A program made the position numbers and the translations under genes. A stretch of DNA of 64,000 nucleotides from contig CALSTU010000002.1 of NCBI GenBank assembly GCA_943789355.1, positions 310,001 through 374,000 of the forward strand. The letters run 5' to 3'. Numbering within the stretch: the stretch's first letter is position 1; every line of letters begins with the position of its first letter. The notes under the pieces are model-generated. The model had not been told where the DNA came from and ran no database searches. It saw only the letters and a program-made list of their open reading frames with translations. Shown here in pieces: positions 1-7,905 of this stretch. Origin of the DNA: UBA7430 sp002478765. Lineage in GTDB: Bacteria; Bacteroidota; Bacteroidia; Flavobacteriales; UBA7430.

Positions 1-90
1 GATGCTGGAGCTGACGTCTTAGTTGCTGGAAGCTTTGTCTTTAAATCTAGCAACCCTAAATCGACAATTGAAAAATTAAAATCCATCTAA
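1..90 (+). CDS. rpe: Ribulose-phosphate 3-epimerase, C-terminal end (partial)
   Basis: Only the last 29 codons are in the window, read in frame from base 1 to a TAA at 88-90. They contain GADVLVAGSFVFKS, which matches the final beta-strand/phosphate-binding loop of ribulose-phosphate 3-epimerases (usually AGADvlVAGSAIF), followed by a lysine-rich last helix. The enzyme interconverts ribulose 5-phosphate and xylulose 5-phosphate in the cytosolic pentose phosphate pathway. The assignment rests on this short segment alone, so it is good but not certain. Confidence 0.75.
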   Translation, partial: DAGADVLVAGSFVFKSSNPKSTIEKLKSI

Positions 91-313
91 TTTTATTTTT
101 CAATAGCTACGTAAAACACTATTTCTAGAATAAAACATCCTTCATAAATCGTACTCAACAAGTGTCCGGCATGTACAACCACACTTCTGGGGCATGCTTG
201 CAATAAAGCTAATTTAGCACACAACCCCTACTCTCATTCAACTTTTAGTTTCCGGATTCACAAAAGCATAGATATTGTTTACCGTATACTATACAATTAT
301 TAAACTATTTACA

Positions 314-321
314 TACATTTG
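314..321 (+). promoter_or_regulatory. Candidate Bacteroidota -7 box (TAnnTTTG)
   Basis: TACATTTG fits the Bacteroidota sigma-70 -7 element and lies 40 bases before the isocitrate-lyase-like gene. No TTTG is found at the expected -33 spacing, so support is the -7 box and its position only. The rest of the 91-361 gap shows no gene or strong hairpin. Confidence 0.35.
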
Positions 322-361
322 TGAATTAAAGACTATATAAATCCTTAATAAAAATTAAAAA

Positions 362-1459
362 ATGCTAAGAGAAATTAGAAATTTAACGGATTTTTGGAAT
401 TCTGAACGTTGGAATGAAATTAAACGTCCTTACACGAAAGAAGATGTTATAAAATTCTGTCATTCCTTTATGATAGATTATACATTAGCGAATAACAAAG
501 CTGAATCATTTTGGAATATTTTAACACAAGAAGATCAGATTTATGGAATGAGTGCTAGCAATGCAGAAGAAGGTATAGATCAAGCAGAAGCTGGTATGGA
601 CTTTTTGTGTTTAGACAACACAACAAATATCCTTACAAAGAAAACGAAAAACATACCCCATGTCATAAACAATGTCAACAAGCTCTTTCATAAAGGCTAT
701 GGGTCAACTCCTATCGTAATTAAAACGAAGCCATTGGGTTTTAAAGAAATGACTAAGATCATTCAATCCGGTGTTGCAGGAATCTGGTGCGATGATGAGA
801 ACGTACAAAAAAACGGCCAAAGAACTGGAGACCTCTTGTCAACAAAAAGCATGATAACTCAACTAACACAGGTGAGATTGGCTGCTGATGTATGCAGAGT
901 CCCAAGCATCATCATAGCCAGTACAAAAATTAACAATTCAGAGATGTCTGAAAACTGTAGAACCAACCTTTCGGATCAAAAATATGAATCAACAAAAACA
1001 AACAACAAAGAAATACATCACAATTTAGATACAAACGTAACAACAGAAAAAGCTATTGAAAGAGGCTTGGCATACGCACCATATGCGGATGTCATTTGTC
1101 TAGAGGGAATTGTGCCTGACCTAGAACAAGCTGAAAAATTTGCTAATGCTATACGAAGTAAATATCCTAGGAAATATTTAGCATACAGCTGCACTTCTAT
1201 TTTTGATTGGACAACAAAACTAACCCCTACAGAAATGCAAAACTTCCAAAATGAATTGACAGAATTAGGATATTCAATTCATTATATTAGTCCAAGAGAA
1301 GAAACATTCTACACCATGAGAAAACTCGCTGAAAGTTTTTGTGATGATGGTTTTGCCGGATATGCAAACCTGGAAGAAATATTTTCAAAAGTTGATCATC
1401 AAATCAACACCATTGATATTTTAAAAACCATACAAGACGAACAAACCACCTTAGTATGA
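362..1459 (+). CDS. Isocitrate-lyase-family protein with active site lost (probable pseudoenzyme)
   Basis: The 365-residue protein follows isocitrate lyase over most of its length: an N-terminal RW..IKRPYT.EDV segment (16-29), VRLAADV (171-177), RGLAYAPYADV (234-244), PDLEQAEKFA (252-261), YLAYSC....DW (272-283) and ELGY (301-304). Real isocitrate lyases are about 430 residues and cleave isocitrate to glyoxylate and succinate. Here the catalytic KCGHxGGK loop is replaced by QKNGQRTGD (149-157, Asn in place of the Cys). The metal-binding ADAEAGFGG strand has become IKTKPLGFKE, ARTDA has become ASTKI (186-190), and the substrate-binding NCSPSFNW has become SCTSIFDW. The stretch at 192-226 is a low-complexity Asn/Lys/Ser/Thr-rich insert instead of the usual lid. 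The reading frame is intact. I infer a catalytically dead paralogue with a new or regulatory role, or a gene in slow decay. No malate synthase is nearby. Confidence 0.7.
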   Translation: MLREIRNLTDFWNSERWNEIKRPYTKEDVIKFCHSFMIDYTLANNKAESFWNILTQEDQIYGMSASNAEEGIDQAEAGMDFLCLDNTTNILTKKTKNIPHVINNVNKLFHKGYGSTPIVIKTKPLGFKEMTKIIQSGVAGIWCDDENVQKNGQRTGDLLSTKSMITQLTQVRLAADVCRVPSIIIASTKINNSEMSENCRTNLSDQKYESTKTNNKEIHHNLDTNVTTEKAIERGLAYAPYADVICLEGIVPDLEQAEKFANAIRSKYPRKYLAYSCTSIFDWTTKLTPTEMQNFQNELTELGYSIHYISPREETFYTMRKLAESFCDDGFAGYANLEEIFSKVDHQINTIDILKTIQDEQTTLV

Positions 1460-1466
1460 GGTCTTA

Positions 1467-1509
1467 AATTAAAGGTGAAGAACTCAAGGGCAGCTTTTCA
1501 CCTTTAATT
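1467..1509. terminator. Inverted repeat between convergent genes, likely bidirectional terminator
   Basis: A perfect 13-base inverted repeat (AATTAAAGGTGAA at 1467-1479, its complement at 1497-1509) with a 17-base loop lies between the isocitrate-lyase-like gene and the convergent PhnA-domain gene. The right arm overlaps the last codons of the latter. T-rich sequence follows on the plus side (CTTCTTTTT). It probably ends transcription from both directions. Confidence 0.55.
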
Positions 1510-1717
1510 ACTTCTTTTTAACAAAGCAAGTCTTTAAAACAACACGCGTAGCTTCTACCTTTCCATCAATTTCCTCAGGATCACTTGTAAGTCGGATGTT
1601 TTTAATCTTTGTTCCTTTTTTAAGGTTGATTTGTGTCCCCTTAATTTTAATGGACTTGGTAAATATAACCGAGTCACCATTCTTCAGAACGTTACCGTTT
1701 GCGTCTGTTGTTTCCAT
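1508..1717 (-). CDS. Short PhnA/YjdM-type domain protein
   Basis: This 69-residue protein matches the C-terminal PhnA (alkylphosphonate utilisation) domain: D.NGN.L..GDSV near the start, KGTKIKNIRL (34-43), DPEEIDGK and VVLKTCFVKK at the end. Full-length PhnA/YjdM proteins are about 110 residues and begin with a zinc-ribbon; that part is missing here, with no upstream frame that would supply it. The only cysteine is near the C terminus. The name phosphonate utilisation is historical and the biochemical role of the family is not settled. It stands alone, convergent with the isocitrate-lyase-like gene. Confidence 0.75.
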   Translation of the reverse strand: METTDANGNVLKNGDSVIFTKSIKIKGTQINLKKGTKIKNIRLTSDPEEIDGKVEATRVVLKTCFVKKK

Positions 1718-1853
1718 TTTTTATAATTTGGAGCTAATTTGAGACTAACCCGATAAGTAAACTAATTTTAAGATTAAAAATAATGAAATAACACTCAAAA
1801 TTCCTGTATTAAGTTCCGCTTAGTTCTTCATGAATTAGCATATATTAGTTACG

Positions 1854-2981
1854 ATGAAAAATTTGAAGAAAAAAAGAGTCATTGTATCAGTTACAAATGA
1901 CCTATCAACAGATCAGAGGGTCAAGAAAGTCTGTGAAAGCATAACAAAGCTTAACACAGAGATACTTCTTATTGGTCGAATTCTTCCTGAAAGTAAAAAA
2001 TTGGAACTCCCCTACACATGTATAAGAATGAAGCTCTTATTTAACCATGGACCACTTTTCTATGCGGAATATAACATCAGACTGTTTTTATTTCTTCTTT
2101 TTTCGAAAGTAGACATCTACCATGCTAACGATTTAGACACCCTGCTAGCCAATTATTTGGCATCTAAAATAAGACGTAAACCTCTCATTTACGACTCGCA
2201 TGAATACTTCACCGGTGTGCCTGAGATTCAGAACAGAAAAATCGTAAAAAAAATATGGACAATGATTGAGGAATGGATTTTCCCAAGACTACGTCACATA
2301 TTTACTGTGAATGACTCCATTGCTTCGCTGTACAACGAAAAATATGGGAAAAGTGTAAAAACTCTAAGGAACATACCCCGAAAAAGTAACACGATTTACT
2401 TTAAATCAAAAAAGCAACTTAACATACCTGAAGATAAAAGCATCATCATCACTCAAGGTGCAGGAATAAATATAGATCGAGGTATTGAAGAAGCCTTGGA
2501 AGCAATACAATACTTGAAAAATGTTTGTTTTCTGATTATTGGAGATGGCGATGTACTTCCTAAACTCAAAAAAAAAGTTCAGGAATTGAAATTAGAAAAT
2601 TCTGTTATCTTTAGAGACAAGATGCCCTATGAAGAAATGATGCAACACACACATCATGCAGAACTGGGGCTTACTTTAGACAAAAGCACAAACATAAACT
2701 ACAAACTCAGTTTACCGAATAAGCTTTTCGATTACATACATGCAGGCATTCCTATTTTAGCAAGTAAAGTTGTTGAAGTTGAAAAAGTGGTAAAAAAATA
2801 TAATATTGGACTGATCATTAAAAATCATGAGCCCAAACATATTGCAGAACAAATAAAACTAGCTTTAAAAAGCAACTTAAAGACAGAATTTGAATCAAAT
2901 ATAAAAAAGGCTGCACGAGAATTGAATTGGGAGCACGAAGAGCAAACCCTAATAGAAGTTTATAAAGTAATTGAAAAATAG
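1854..2981 (+). CDS. Glycosyltransferase family 4 (GT-B fold)
   Basis: The 375-residue protein has the two-domain layout of GT4 glycosyltransferases: an N-terminal Rossmann domain with VSVTNDLSTDQRV (11-23) and the acceptor-side DSHEYFTG (114-121), and a C-terminal donor-binding domain with FLIIGDGD (226-233) and the family's PNKLFDY...G.P motif (288-300) near the nucleotide-sugar site. There is no signal peptide, so it acts at the cytosolic face of the membrane. It overlaps the next glycosyltransferase by 11 bases, so the two are translated together and probably build the same surface glycan or glycolipid. Donor and acceptor cannot be read from the sequence. Confidence 0.88.
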   Translation: MKNLKKKRVIVSVTNDLSTDQRVKKVCESITKLNTEILLIGRILPESKKLELPYTCIRMKLLFNHGPLFYAEYNIRLFLFLLFSKVDIYHANDLDTLLANYLASKIRRKPLIYDSHEYFTGVPEIQNRKIVKKIWTMIEEWIFPRLRHIFTVNDSIASLYNEKYGKSVKTLRNIPRKSNTIYFKSKKQLNIPEDKSIIITQGAGINIDRGIEEALEAIQYLKNVCFLIIGDGDVLPKLKKKVQELKLENSVIFRDKMPYEEMMQHTHHAELGLTLDKSTNINYKLSLPNKLFDYIHAGIPILASKVVEVEKVVKKYNIGLIIKNHEPKHIAEQIKLALKSNLKTEFESNIKKAARELNWEHEEQTLIEVYKVIEK

Positions 2982-4092
2982 AGAGCTACATATCATAGCC
3001 TTAAACATTCCATATCCTGCAAACTACGGTGGGGCAATAGACATATTCTACAAAATAAAAGAATTGAGCCTATTGGGAATGAGAATCCATTTACATTGCT
3101 TTAAATATGGACGAAATGAGGCGGAGGAGCTTGAGGATTTGTGTGCATCCATCCACTATTACCCAAGAAAAAAACGTTTTCTGGATTTATTTTCCACAAC
3201 ACCTTTCATTGTGAAATCTCGAAAGACCGATAAACTTCTCGAAAATTTAATGAAAATTAATGCTCCGATTCTTTTTGAAGGTTTACACACCTGTTATTAC
3301 CTTGATCATCCTAAATTAAAAAACAGAAGGCGATTTGTCAGAGCTCACAATATTGAATCTGATTACTACAAAGCTCTGTATCGAGCTGAGCGAAAACCGT
3401 TAGAAAAACTATTTTTCTACTCTGAATATCACAAAATAAAGTTTTACGAAAAAAAATTAGCAAAAGCAGACGGGATTCTCTCAATAAGTCAGAAAGACTG
3501 TAACCATTTTAACAACAAACAAAAAAGTCATTACATAAAACCTTTTCACCCTGACAAAGAGGTTCAAATAAAAAAAGGTTTGGGTGAATACGCTATTTAT
3601 CACGGAAATTTATCTGTAGCTGAAAATGAAAAAGCTGCATTATTTTTAATTCAAAAAGTATTCAGTAGAATTGACTTCCCTCTTGTAGTTAGTGGTTACA
3701 AACCAAGTAAATATCTTCGAAAAGAGATCAGCAAACACAAATACATACGTCTGGTTGAAAATCCCGAAGAAAGTCTTTTAAAAAGCTCTATAGAAAATGC
3801 TCAAATTCAAGTTTTACCAACAAATCAAGACACTGGAATTAAACTTAAATTATTGAAATCTCTTTTTAGGGGGAGGCATTGTATCTTAAACAAAAAAATG
3901 GCCAACATTTCTGGCATTGAAAAGACCTGTCATATTGCTGAAAGTGCAACAGAATGGATTAAAAAAATTAAAGAGCTTGAAAACCAAGAATTTTCTCAAG
4001 AATACATTGAGGAAAGGAAAAATATGTTAGAAAGTTTCAACGGCAAAAAAGAAGCTGAAAAAATCATATCGTTAACCCATCCAACAATTTAA
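2971..4092 (+). CDS. Glycosyltransferase (GT4-like), TTG start
   Basis: The 373-residue protein starts with LHIIALNIPYPANYGGAIDIFYKIKEL-like sequence typical of the first strand and glycine loop of GT-B glycosyltransferases (the PYP..YGG motif, 14-21), has RAHNIES (124-130), and a C-terminal half with YHGNLSV.EN that resembles the donor domain of sugar transferases such as those annotated mannosyltransferase. The start is a TTG at 2971; the next ATG would remove the essential first strand, so TTG is well supported. It overlaps the preceding glycosyltransferase by 11 bases, and its 3' end overlaps the convergent ftsE gene by 29 bases. Acceptor unknown. Confidence 0.82.
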   Translation: MKNRELHIIALNIPYPANYGGAIDIFYKIKELSLLGMRIHLHCFKYGRNEAEELEDLCASIHYYPRKKRFLDLFSTTPFIVKSRKTDKLLENLMKINAPILFEGLHTCYYLDHPKLKNRRRFVRAHNIESDYYKALYRAERKPLEKLFFYSEYHKIKFYEKKLAKADGILSISQKDCNHFNNKQKSHYIKPFHPDKEVQIKKGLGEYAIYHGNLSVAENEKAALFLIQKVFSRIDFPLVVSGYKPSKYLRKEISKHKYIRLVENPEESLLKSSIENAQIQVLPTNQDTGIKLKLLKSLFRGRHCILNKKMANISGIEKTCHIAESATEWIKKIKELENQEFSQEYIEERKNMLESFNGKKEAEKIISLTHPTI

Positions 4093-4747
4093 TACTTCCC
4101 GATTCACAGCGTATCATCTTTGATGGGAAATCATTAATGATCGAATAATCATGAGTAGCCATAAAAATAGCCTTACCCTTCTTTTGGATTCCCTTAAGAA
4201 CCTGCATGATTTCTCGAGAAGTTTCTGGATCTAAATTACCCGTTGGCTCATCCGCAATAATCAAATCGGGCTCATTCAATAAAGCACGTGCAATGGCAAT
4301 ACGTTGTTGTTCTCCCCCAGATAATTCATGAGGCATTTTATATGCCTTATTCTGCATCCCTACCTGTTCTAAAACACCATTTATACGAGAATCTAACTTG
4401 TGCTTATCATCCCATCCCGTAGCCTTCAACACAAACTGTAGATTTTTTTGGACTGAACGATCAGACAACAATTGAAAATCCTGAAAAACAACACCAATAC
4501 CTCTTCGCAAAAAAGGGATGTCTCGTTCTTTTAAACGATTCAAATCATAGCCCACGACCTCGCCATCACCCTCTTGTAAACTTAAATCTCCGTATAATGT
4601 TTTGAGCAAGCTACTCTTCCCACTACCTGTCTTACCAATCAGGTAGATAAAATCTCCCGAATACAATTCAAAACTTACCTTACTGAGAACCAAGTGGTCT
4701 TTCTGATAAATTTTCGCATCATTTAAAGTTAAAATTGCTTTAGACAT
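4064..4747 (-). CDS. ftsE: Cell-division ABC transporter ATP-binding protein FtsE
   Basis: A 227-residue ABC ATPase with Walker A GKTGSGKSS (38-46), Q-loop FQDFQLL (88-94), signature LSGGEQQ (142-148), Walker B LIIADEPTGNLD (162-173) and the H-loop His199. The short length, VVGYDLN and FLRRGIGVVFQDF segments fit FtsE, which pairs with the membrane protein FtsX to control septal peptidoglycan hydrolases. ftsX is not adjacent, which is usual in Bacteroidota. LolD/MacB-type ATPases are close relatives, so some doubt remains. Its last 29 bases overlap the 3' end of the convergent glycosyltransferase gene. Confidence 0.85.
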   Translation of the reverse strand: MSKAILTLNDAKIYQKDHLVLSKVSFELYSGDFIYLIGKTGSGKSSLLKTLYGDLSLQEGDGEVVGYDLNRLKERDIPFLRRGIGVVFQDFQLLSDRSVQKNLQFVLKATGWDDKHKLDSRINGVLEQVGMQNKAYKMPHELSGGEQQRIAIARALLNEPDLIIADEPTGNLDPETSREIMQVLKGIQKKGKAIFMATHDYSIINDFPSKMIRCESGSIKLLDGLTI

Positions 4748-4880
4748 AAAATATAATTTGAGTTTAAAACTAGTTATTTCCCTTCAATAGCATATGCTAT
4801 TTCAGAAAAATTAAAGGGCTATTTCAAAAAAAATAGTCCAACATCAATCATATTGATTAAATTTGCAAAAAGAAAATCAC

Positions 4881-5240
4881 ATGAAAGCCATTAGACTCGC
4901 TTTGGCAATATTTAGCCTCGTATTCATCATCAGCTGTGACAAAGAAAACAAAGAAAATATTACAACTGAGATTCCTGAAATCATTAGTCTAACTTCAGAT
5001 AAAACTGAAATAAAATATGGAGCAAGTGAACCTGCAAAACTAAAATGCACGGCATTAGGTGACAATTTAAAATACGTATGGGAAGTTGATTTTGGAGACT
5101 TGTTTGTGATTAATACTGATGGATCAGAAGTGCAATTTACAGCATCTCCTTGTTGTATGGGTAAAAAGACCATCCGCTGCAAAGTATCGAATAGCGGAGG
5201 AAAAGTAACTGAAAGTATCGAAATTACAATTGTTGAATAA
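4881..5240 (+). CDS. Small lipoprotein with Ig-like/PKD-type domain
   Basis: Starting at the ATG at 4881 the product is 119 residues: a type II signal peptide (MKAIRL.. to IISC, lipid-modified Cys19), then about 95 residues of beta-rich sequence resembling an Ig-like or PKD fold (KLKCTALGDNLKYVWEVDFGD, then a CCMGKKTIRCKVSNSGG.V segment). An earlier in-frame TTG at 4863 would only add residues ahead of the signal peptide, so the ATG is preferred. The protein should sit in the outer membrane or its periplasmic face. Five bases separate it from the outer-membrane barrel gene downstream, so the two are probably one unit. No specific family was recognised. Confidence 0.7.
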   Translation: MKAIRLALAIFSLVFIISCDKENKENITTEIPEIISLTSDKTEIKYGASEPAKLKCTALGDNLKYVWEVDFGDLFVINTDGSEVQFTASPCCMGKKTIRCKVSNSGGKVTESIEITIVE

Positions 5241-5245
5241 TTCAC

Positions 5246-6211
5246 ATGGAAATTATGAGAAATCTACTTTTTACAATTTTCATCAGCATTTATTTCATTA
5301 ACGCATCTCATGCTCAGTGTTGTTCTGCAGGTAACCCTGCGACAAACAACGGCGTTTTAGGTACATCAAAAAATGTATTGAATGTTTCTTCTTCGGTCAT
5401 ACACAGTTACTCAGACACTTACTATGAAGGCAACCAACCTACCGATTGGAACTATCTAAAAAACATGCGGTTTAACTTTGCTATGTTGAATTTTGAATAT
5501 GGTTTAACAAACAAAATCAAACTAACTTCTGAAATAGGATACTTCATTGACAAATCATTGCGTTATGGTTTCATTGATCAAAAGAGAAAAGCATACGGAT
5601 TGGGAGATGTTGTTGTAGGAATCCAACACCATTTGTATAATAACAAAACTCGAATGTTGAATGTTTTTCCAGGCTTGAAACTCTCACTACCAGTTGGAGC
5701 TTTCGATCAAATGGATGGCAACATAATTTTACCCGTTGACATACAACCCTCATCGGGCAGCTTAAAAATGTCTACTTCCTTATTGATTACAAAACAATTC
5801 ATTGAATCAAAATTCACCACAAGTTCATTTTTTTCTAGTGAATTTTCACAAAAAATAAATACAGAACGTACCAACTATAAATACGGAAATCTCTACAGAA
5901 TAAATTTTAAAGTTGGGTATCAACCATCGGGAAAAACTGTTCTAGGAATATCACTTAACTTTCAGCATAGAGACAAAGCACAAAACAGAGGAGAGATTAT
6001 GGAATATACAGGAGGTACCTATCTAAATTTACAACCCAGCATTTCACACACTATAAAACAAATATACACCTTGAACACTTTCGTAGGAATACCCATTTAC
6101 AAGAATGTAAACGGCATTCAATTGACCAATAAATACGTGCTCGGGTTTGGCATTTCGAGAAGCTTTCACCTGAAAACTTTCAAACCACAAATCACACCTA
6201 ACATTCTGTAA
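5246..6211 (+). CDS. Predicted outer-membrane beta-barrel protein
   Basis: The 321-residue protein (alternative ATG at 5255) has a signal peptide ending near ASHAQ, then an unusual QCCSAGNPA segment with two adjacent cysteines. The remainder alternates hydrophobic and polar residues with aromatic-rich strands (FAMLNFEYGLTNKIKLTSEIGYF, YGLGDVVVGIQHHL, FPGLKLSLPVGAF), as in outer-membrane transporters of the phenol-degradation MetA-like/DUF3570-like group. It ends with a strand that has aromatic and hydrophobic residues. It follows the Ig-like lipoprotein by 5 bases, suggesting a joint envelope role. The substrate is unknown. Confidence 0.65.
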   Translation: MEIMRNLLFTIFISIYFINASHAQCCSAGNPATNNGVLGTSKNVLNVSSSVIHSYSDTYYEGNQPTDWNYLKNMRFNFAMLNFEYGLTNKIKLTSEIGYFIDKSLRYGFIDQKRKAYGLGDVVVGIQHHLYNNKTRMLNVFPGLKLSLPVGAFDQMDGNIILPVDIQPSSGSLKMSTSLLITKQFIESKFTTSSFFSSEFSQKINTERTNYKYGNLYRINFKVGYQPSGKTVLGISLNFQHRDKAQNRGEIMEYTGGTYLNLQPSISHTIKQIYTLNTFVGIPIYKNVNGIQLTNKYVLGFGISRSFHLKTFKPQITPNIL

Positions 6212-6290
6212 AAATAATTCTTTCTAATTCATTACCCCAAGTAAACATTAAACTGCGGGAATAGTGTATTTTTAAGTAAATTTAGATTGT

Positions 6291-7043
6291 ATGCACCTAT
6301 TAATTTCACCAGCGAAGACCCTAGATATGAATACCGACATTCGGATTTCAAAGGTCACAAACCCACCCTTTACTGAAGAGTCTCGTTTACTAATTAATGA
6401 TTTAAAAAAATTAAGCGCTACAGACATACAAGGCTTAATGAAGGTCAGTTCAAAAATTGCAGAGCTCAATGCTGAACGTTTCGAAAATTGGACTCTACCC
6501 TTTAATGAAACGAATGCTAAAGCATCCGTTTTTGCATTTAAAGGGGATGTATATACGGGGCTTGAAGCTGAATCTTTATCAGAAAACGATTTAAAATTCG
6601 CTCAAAACCATCTTAGTATTTTATCCGGTTTATATGGTTTACTTAGACCGCTTGATTTGATGCAAGCCTATCGCCTCGAAATGGGGACTAAATTTGCCAA
6701 CAAGGGTGGACAAAACCTTTACGAATTCTGGGGAAATAAGATCACCGAAGAAATAAATCATAGAGAACAAGATTTCATAATAAATCTCGCTTCTAATGAA
6801 TATTTCAAGGCCGTAAAGAAAAATAAATTAATGAGTAAAATCATAACACCCATTTTCAAAGACGAAAAAAATGGAAAGCTCAAAATAATCAGCTTTTACG
6901 CTAAAAAAGCTCGGGGAATGATGACGCGATTCATCATACAAAACCGTATCAAAAATACAGAAGACATAAAGAATTTTAACTCGGGTGGATATACTTTCAA
7001 CAACAGCCTATCTAATACCAATGAATGGATTTTCACAAGATGA
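6291..7043 (+). CDS. yaaA: Peroxide stress protein YaaA
   Basis: A 250-residue YaaA/DUF328 protein. It opens with LLISPAKTLD (3-12), the family hallmark, and has FKGDVYTGL, LSGLYGLLRPLD and YRLEMGTK in the expected order, with the basic C-terminal FYAKKARGMM segment. In Escherichia coli YaaA binds DNA and lowers intracellular free iron during peroxide stress. The stop overlaps the ATG of cvfB (ATGA at 7040-7043), so the two are translationally coupled. Confidence 0.93.
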   Translation: MHLLISPAKTLDMNTDIRISKVTNPPFTEESRLLINDLKKLSATDIQGLMKVSSKIAELNAERFENWTLPFNETNAKASVFAFKGDVYTGLEAESLSENDLKFAQNHLSILSGLYGLLRPLDLMQAYRLEMGTKFANKGGQNLYEFWGNKITEEINHREQDFIINLASNEYFKAVKKNKLMSKIITPIFKDEKNGKLKIISFYAKKARGMMTRFIIQNRIKNTEDIKNFNSGGYTFNNSLSNTNEWIFTR

Positions 7044-7882
7044 GTATCGTAGGAAAAAAAATCAACTTAGAAGTTTTAAGAAGCACTGAAATAGGCTTGT
7101 TCTTAGACTCCGAAAACAAAGAGCATGATGGTATTTTATTGCCTAAACGATATGTACCTATAGGAGTAGAGATTGGAGATTTTATTGATGTTTTCATTTA
7201 CAGAGATTCTGAAGACAGAATCATTGCCACGCGTTTAGAACCCTATATTCAAGTTGGCGAATTTGCATATTTAAACGTAAACAAAGTAGAGTCCTATGGA
7301 GCATTTTTAGATTGGGGCTTACCCAAAGACCTTTTTGTTCCAGTATCCCAGCAGCGCTCATTAATGGTGAATGATGGCATCTATCTTGTTTTCGCATATA
7401 TTGATGAACAGACGGATAGAATTGCAGCCACAGCTAAAGTTCACCGACACCTTCAAAATGAAGCTGAAGGACTTGAGGTTGGAGAAGAGGTAGACTTGTT
7501 AATATGTGATGAAACTGATTTAGGTATAAGAGTGATCATCAACAACAAATTTTGGGGCCTAATATTTCATAGCGAAATCTTCCAAAATCTTAGTGAGGGT
7601 CAAAAAACAAAAGGATTCGTGAAAGGCATTCGCGAAAGTGATTCAAAAATTGATGTAACATTAAAAAAAGAAGGTATGGCTGAGGTTAAAGATGCTCGAT
7701 CGCAAATCATTGAAGCGCTTCACGATGCCGGAGGGTTTTTACCACTACATGACAAATCAGCTCCTGAGGCAATTTATGAGGAATTAGAAATGAGTAAAAA
7801 GGTCTTCAAAAAAGCCATTGGAAATCTCTATAAAGACAAAATGATAGCCATTAAAAGAGATGGTATACAAATATTAGAATAA
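7040..7882 (+). CDS. cvfB: S1-like RNA-binding protein, CvfB family
   Basis: Using the ATG at 7040, which overlaps the yaaA stop, the protein is 280 residues. An ATG at 7025 would add five residues that are not conserved. It shows an N-terminal LEVLRSTEIGLFLD domain, S1-type OB-fold segments (VGEFAYLNVNKVESYGAFLDWGLPKDLFVP, and later SEGQKTKGFVKGIRESDSKIDVTL), and a C-terminal winged-helix with LHDKSAPEAIYEEL.MSKK.FKKAIG. That is the CvfB architecture (tandem S1 domains plus winged helix), an RNA-binding regulator of virulence factors in Staphylococcus; its role here is unknown. Confidence 0.88.
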   Translation: MSIVGKKINLEVLRSTEIGLFLDSENKEHDGILLPKRYVPIGVEIGDFIDVFIYRDSEDRIIATRLEPYIQVGEFAYLNVNKVESYGAFLDWGLPKDLFVPVSQQRSLMVNDGIYLVFAYIDEQTDRIAATAKVHRHLQNEAEGLEVGEEVDLLICDETDLGIRVIINNKFWGLIFHSEIFQNLSEGQKTKGFVKGIRESDSKIDVTLKKEGMAEVKDARSQIIEALHDAGGFLPLHDKSAPEAIYEELEMSKKVFKKAIGNLYKDKMIAIKRDGIQILE

Positions 7883-7905
7883 CCAACCCCAAGCTATTTA
7901 CTGCT

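Noticed and set aside
155..200. Possible hairpin AAGTGT...ACACTT with nearby GCATG repeats upstream of the isocitrate-lyase-like gene, considered as a riboswitch
   Set aside because: The stem is only 6 bases, the loop is long and nothing resembles a known riboswitch core or terminator.
4877..5245. A 122-codon reading frame on the minus strand, opposite the Ig-like lipoprotein gene
   Set aside because: It lies wholly antisense to a lipoprotein gene with a clear signal peptide, and its product has no recognisable domain.
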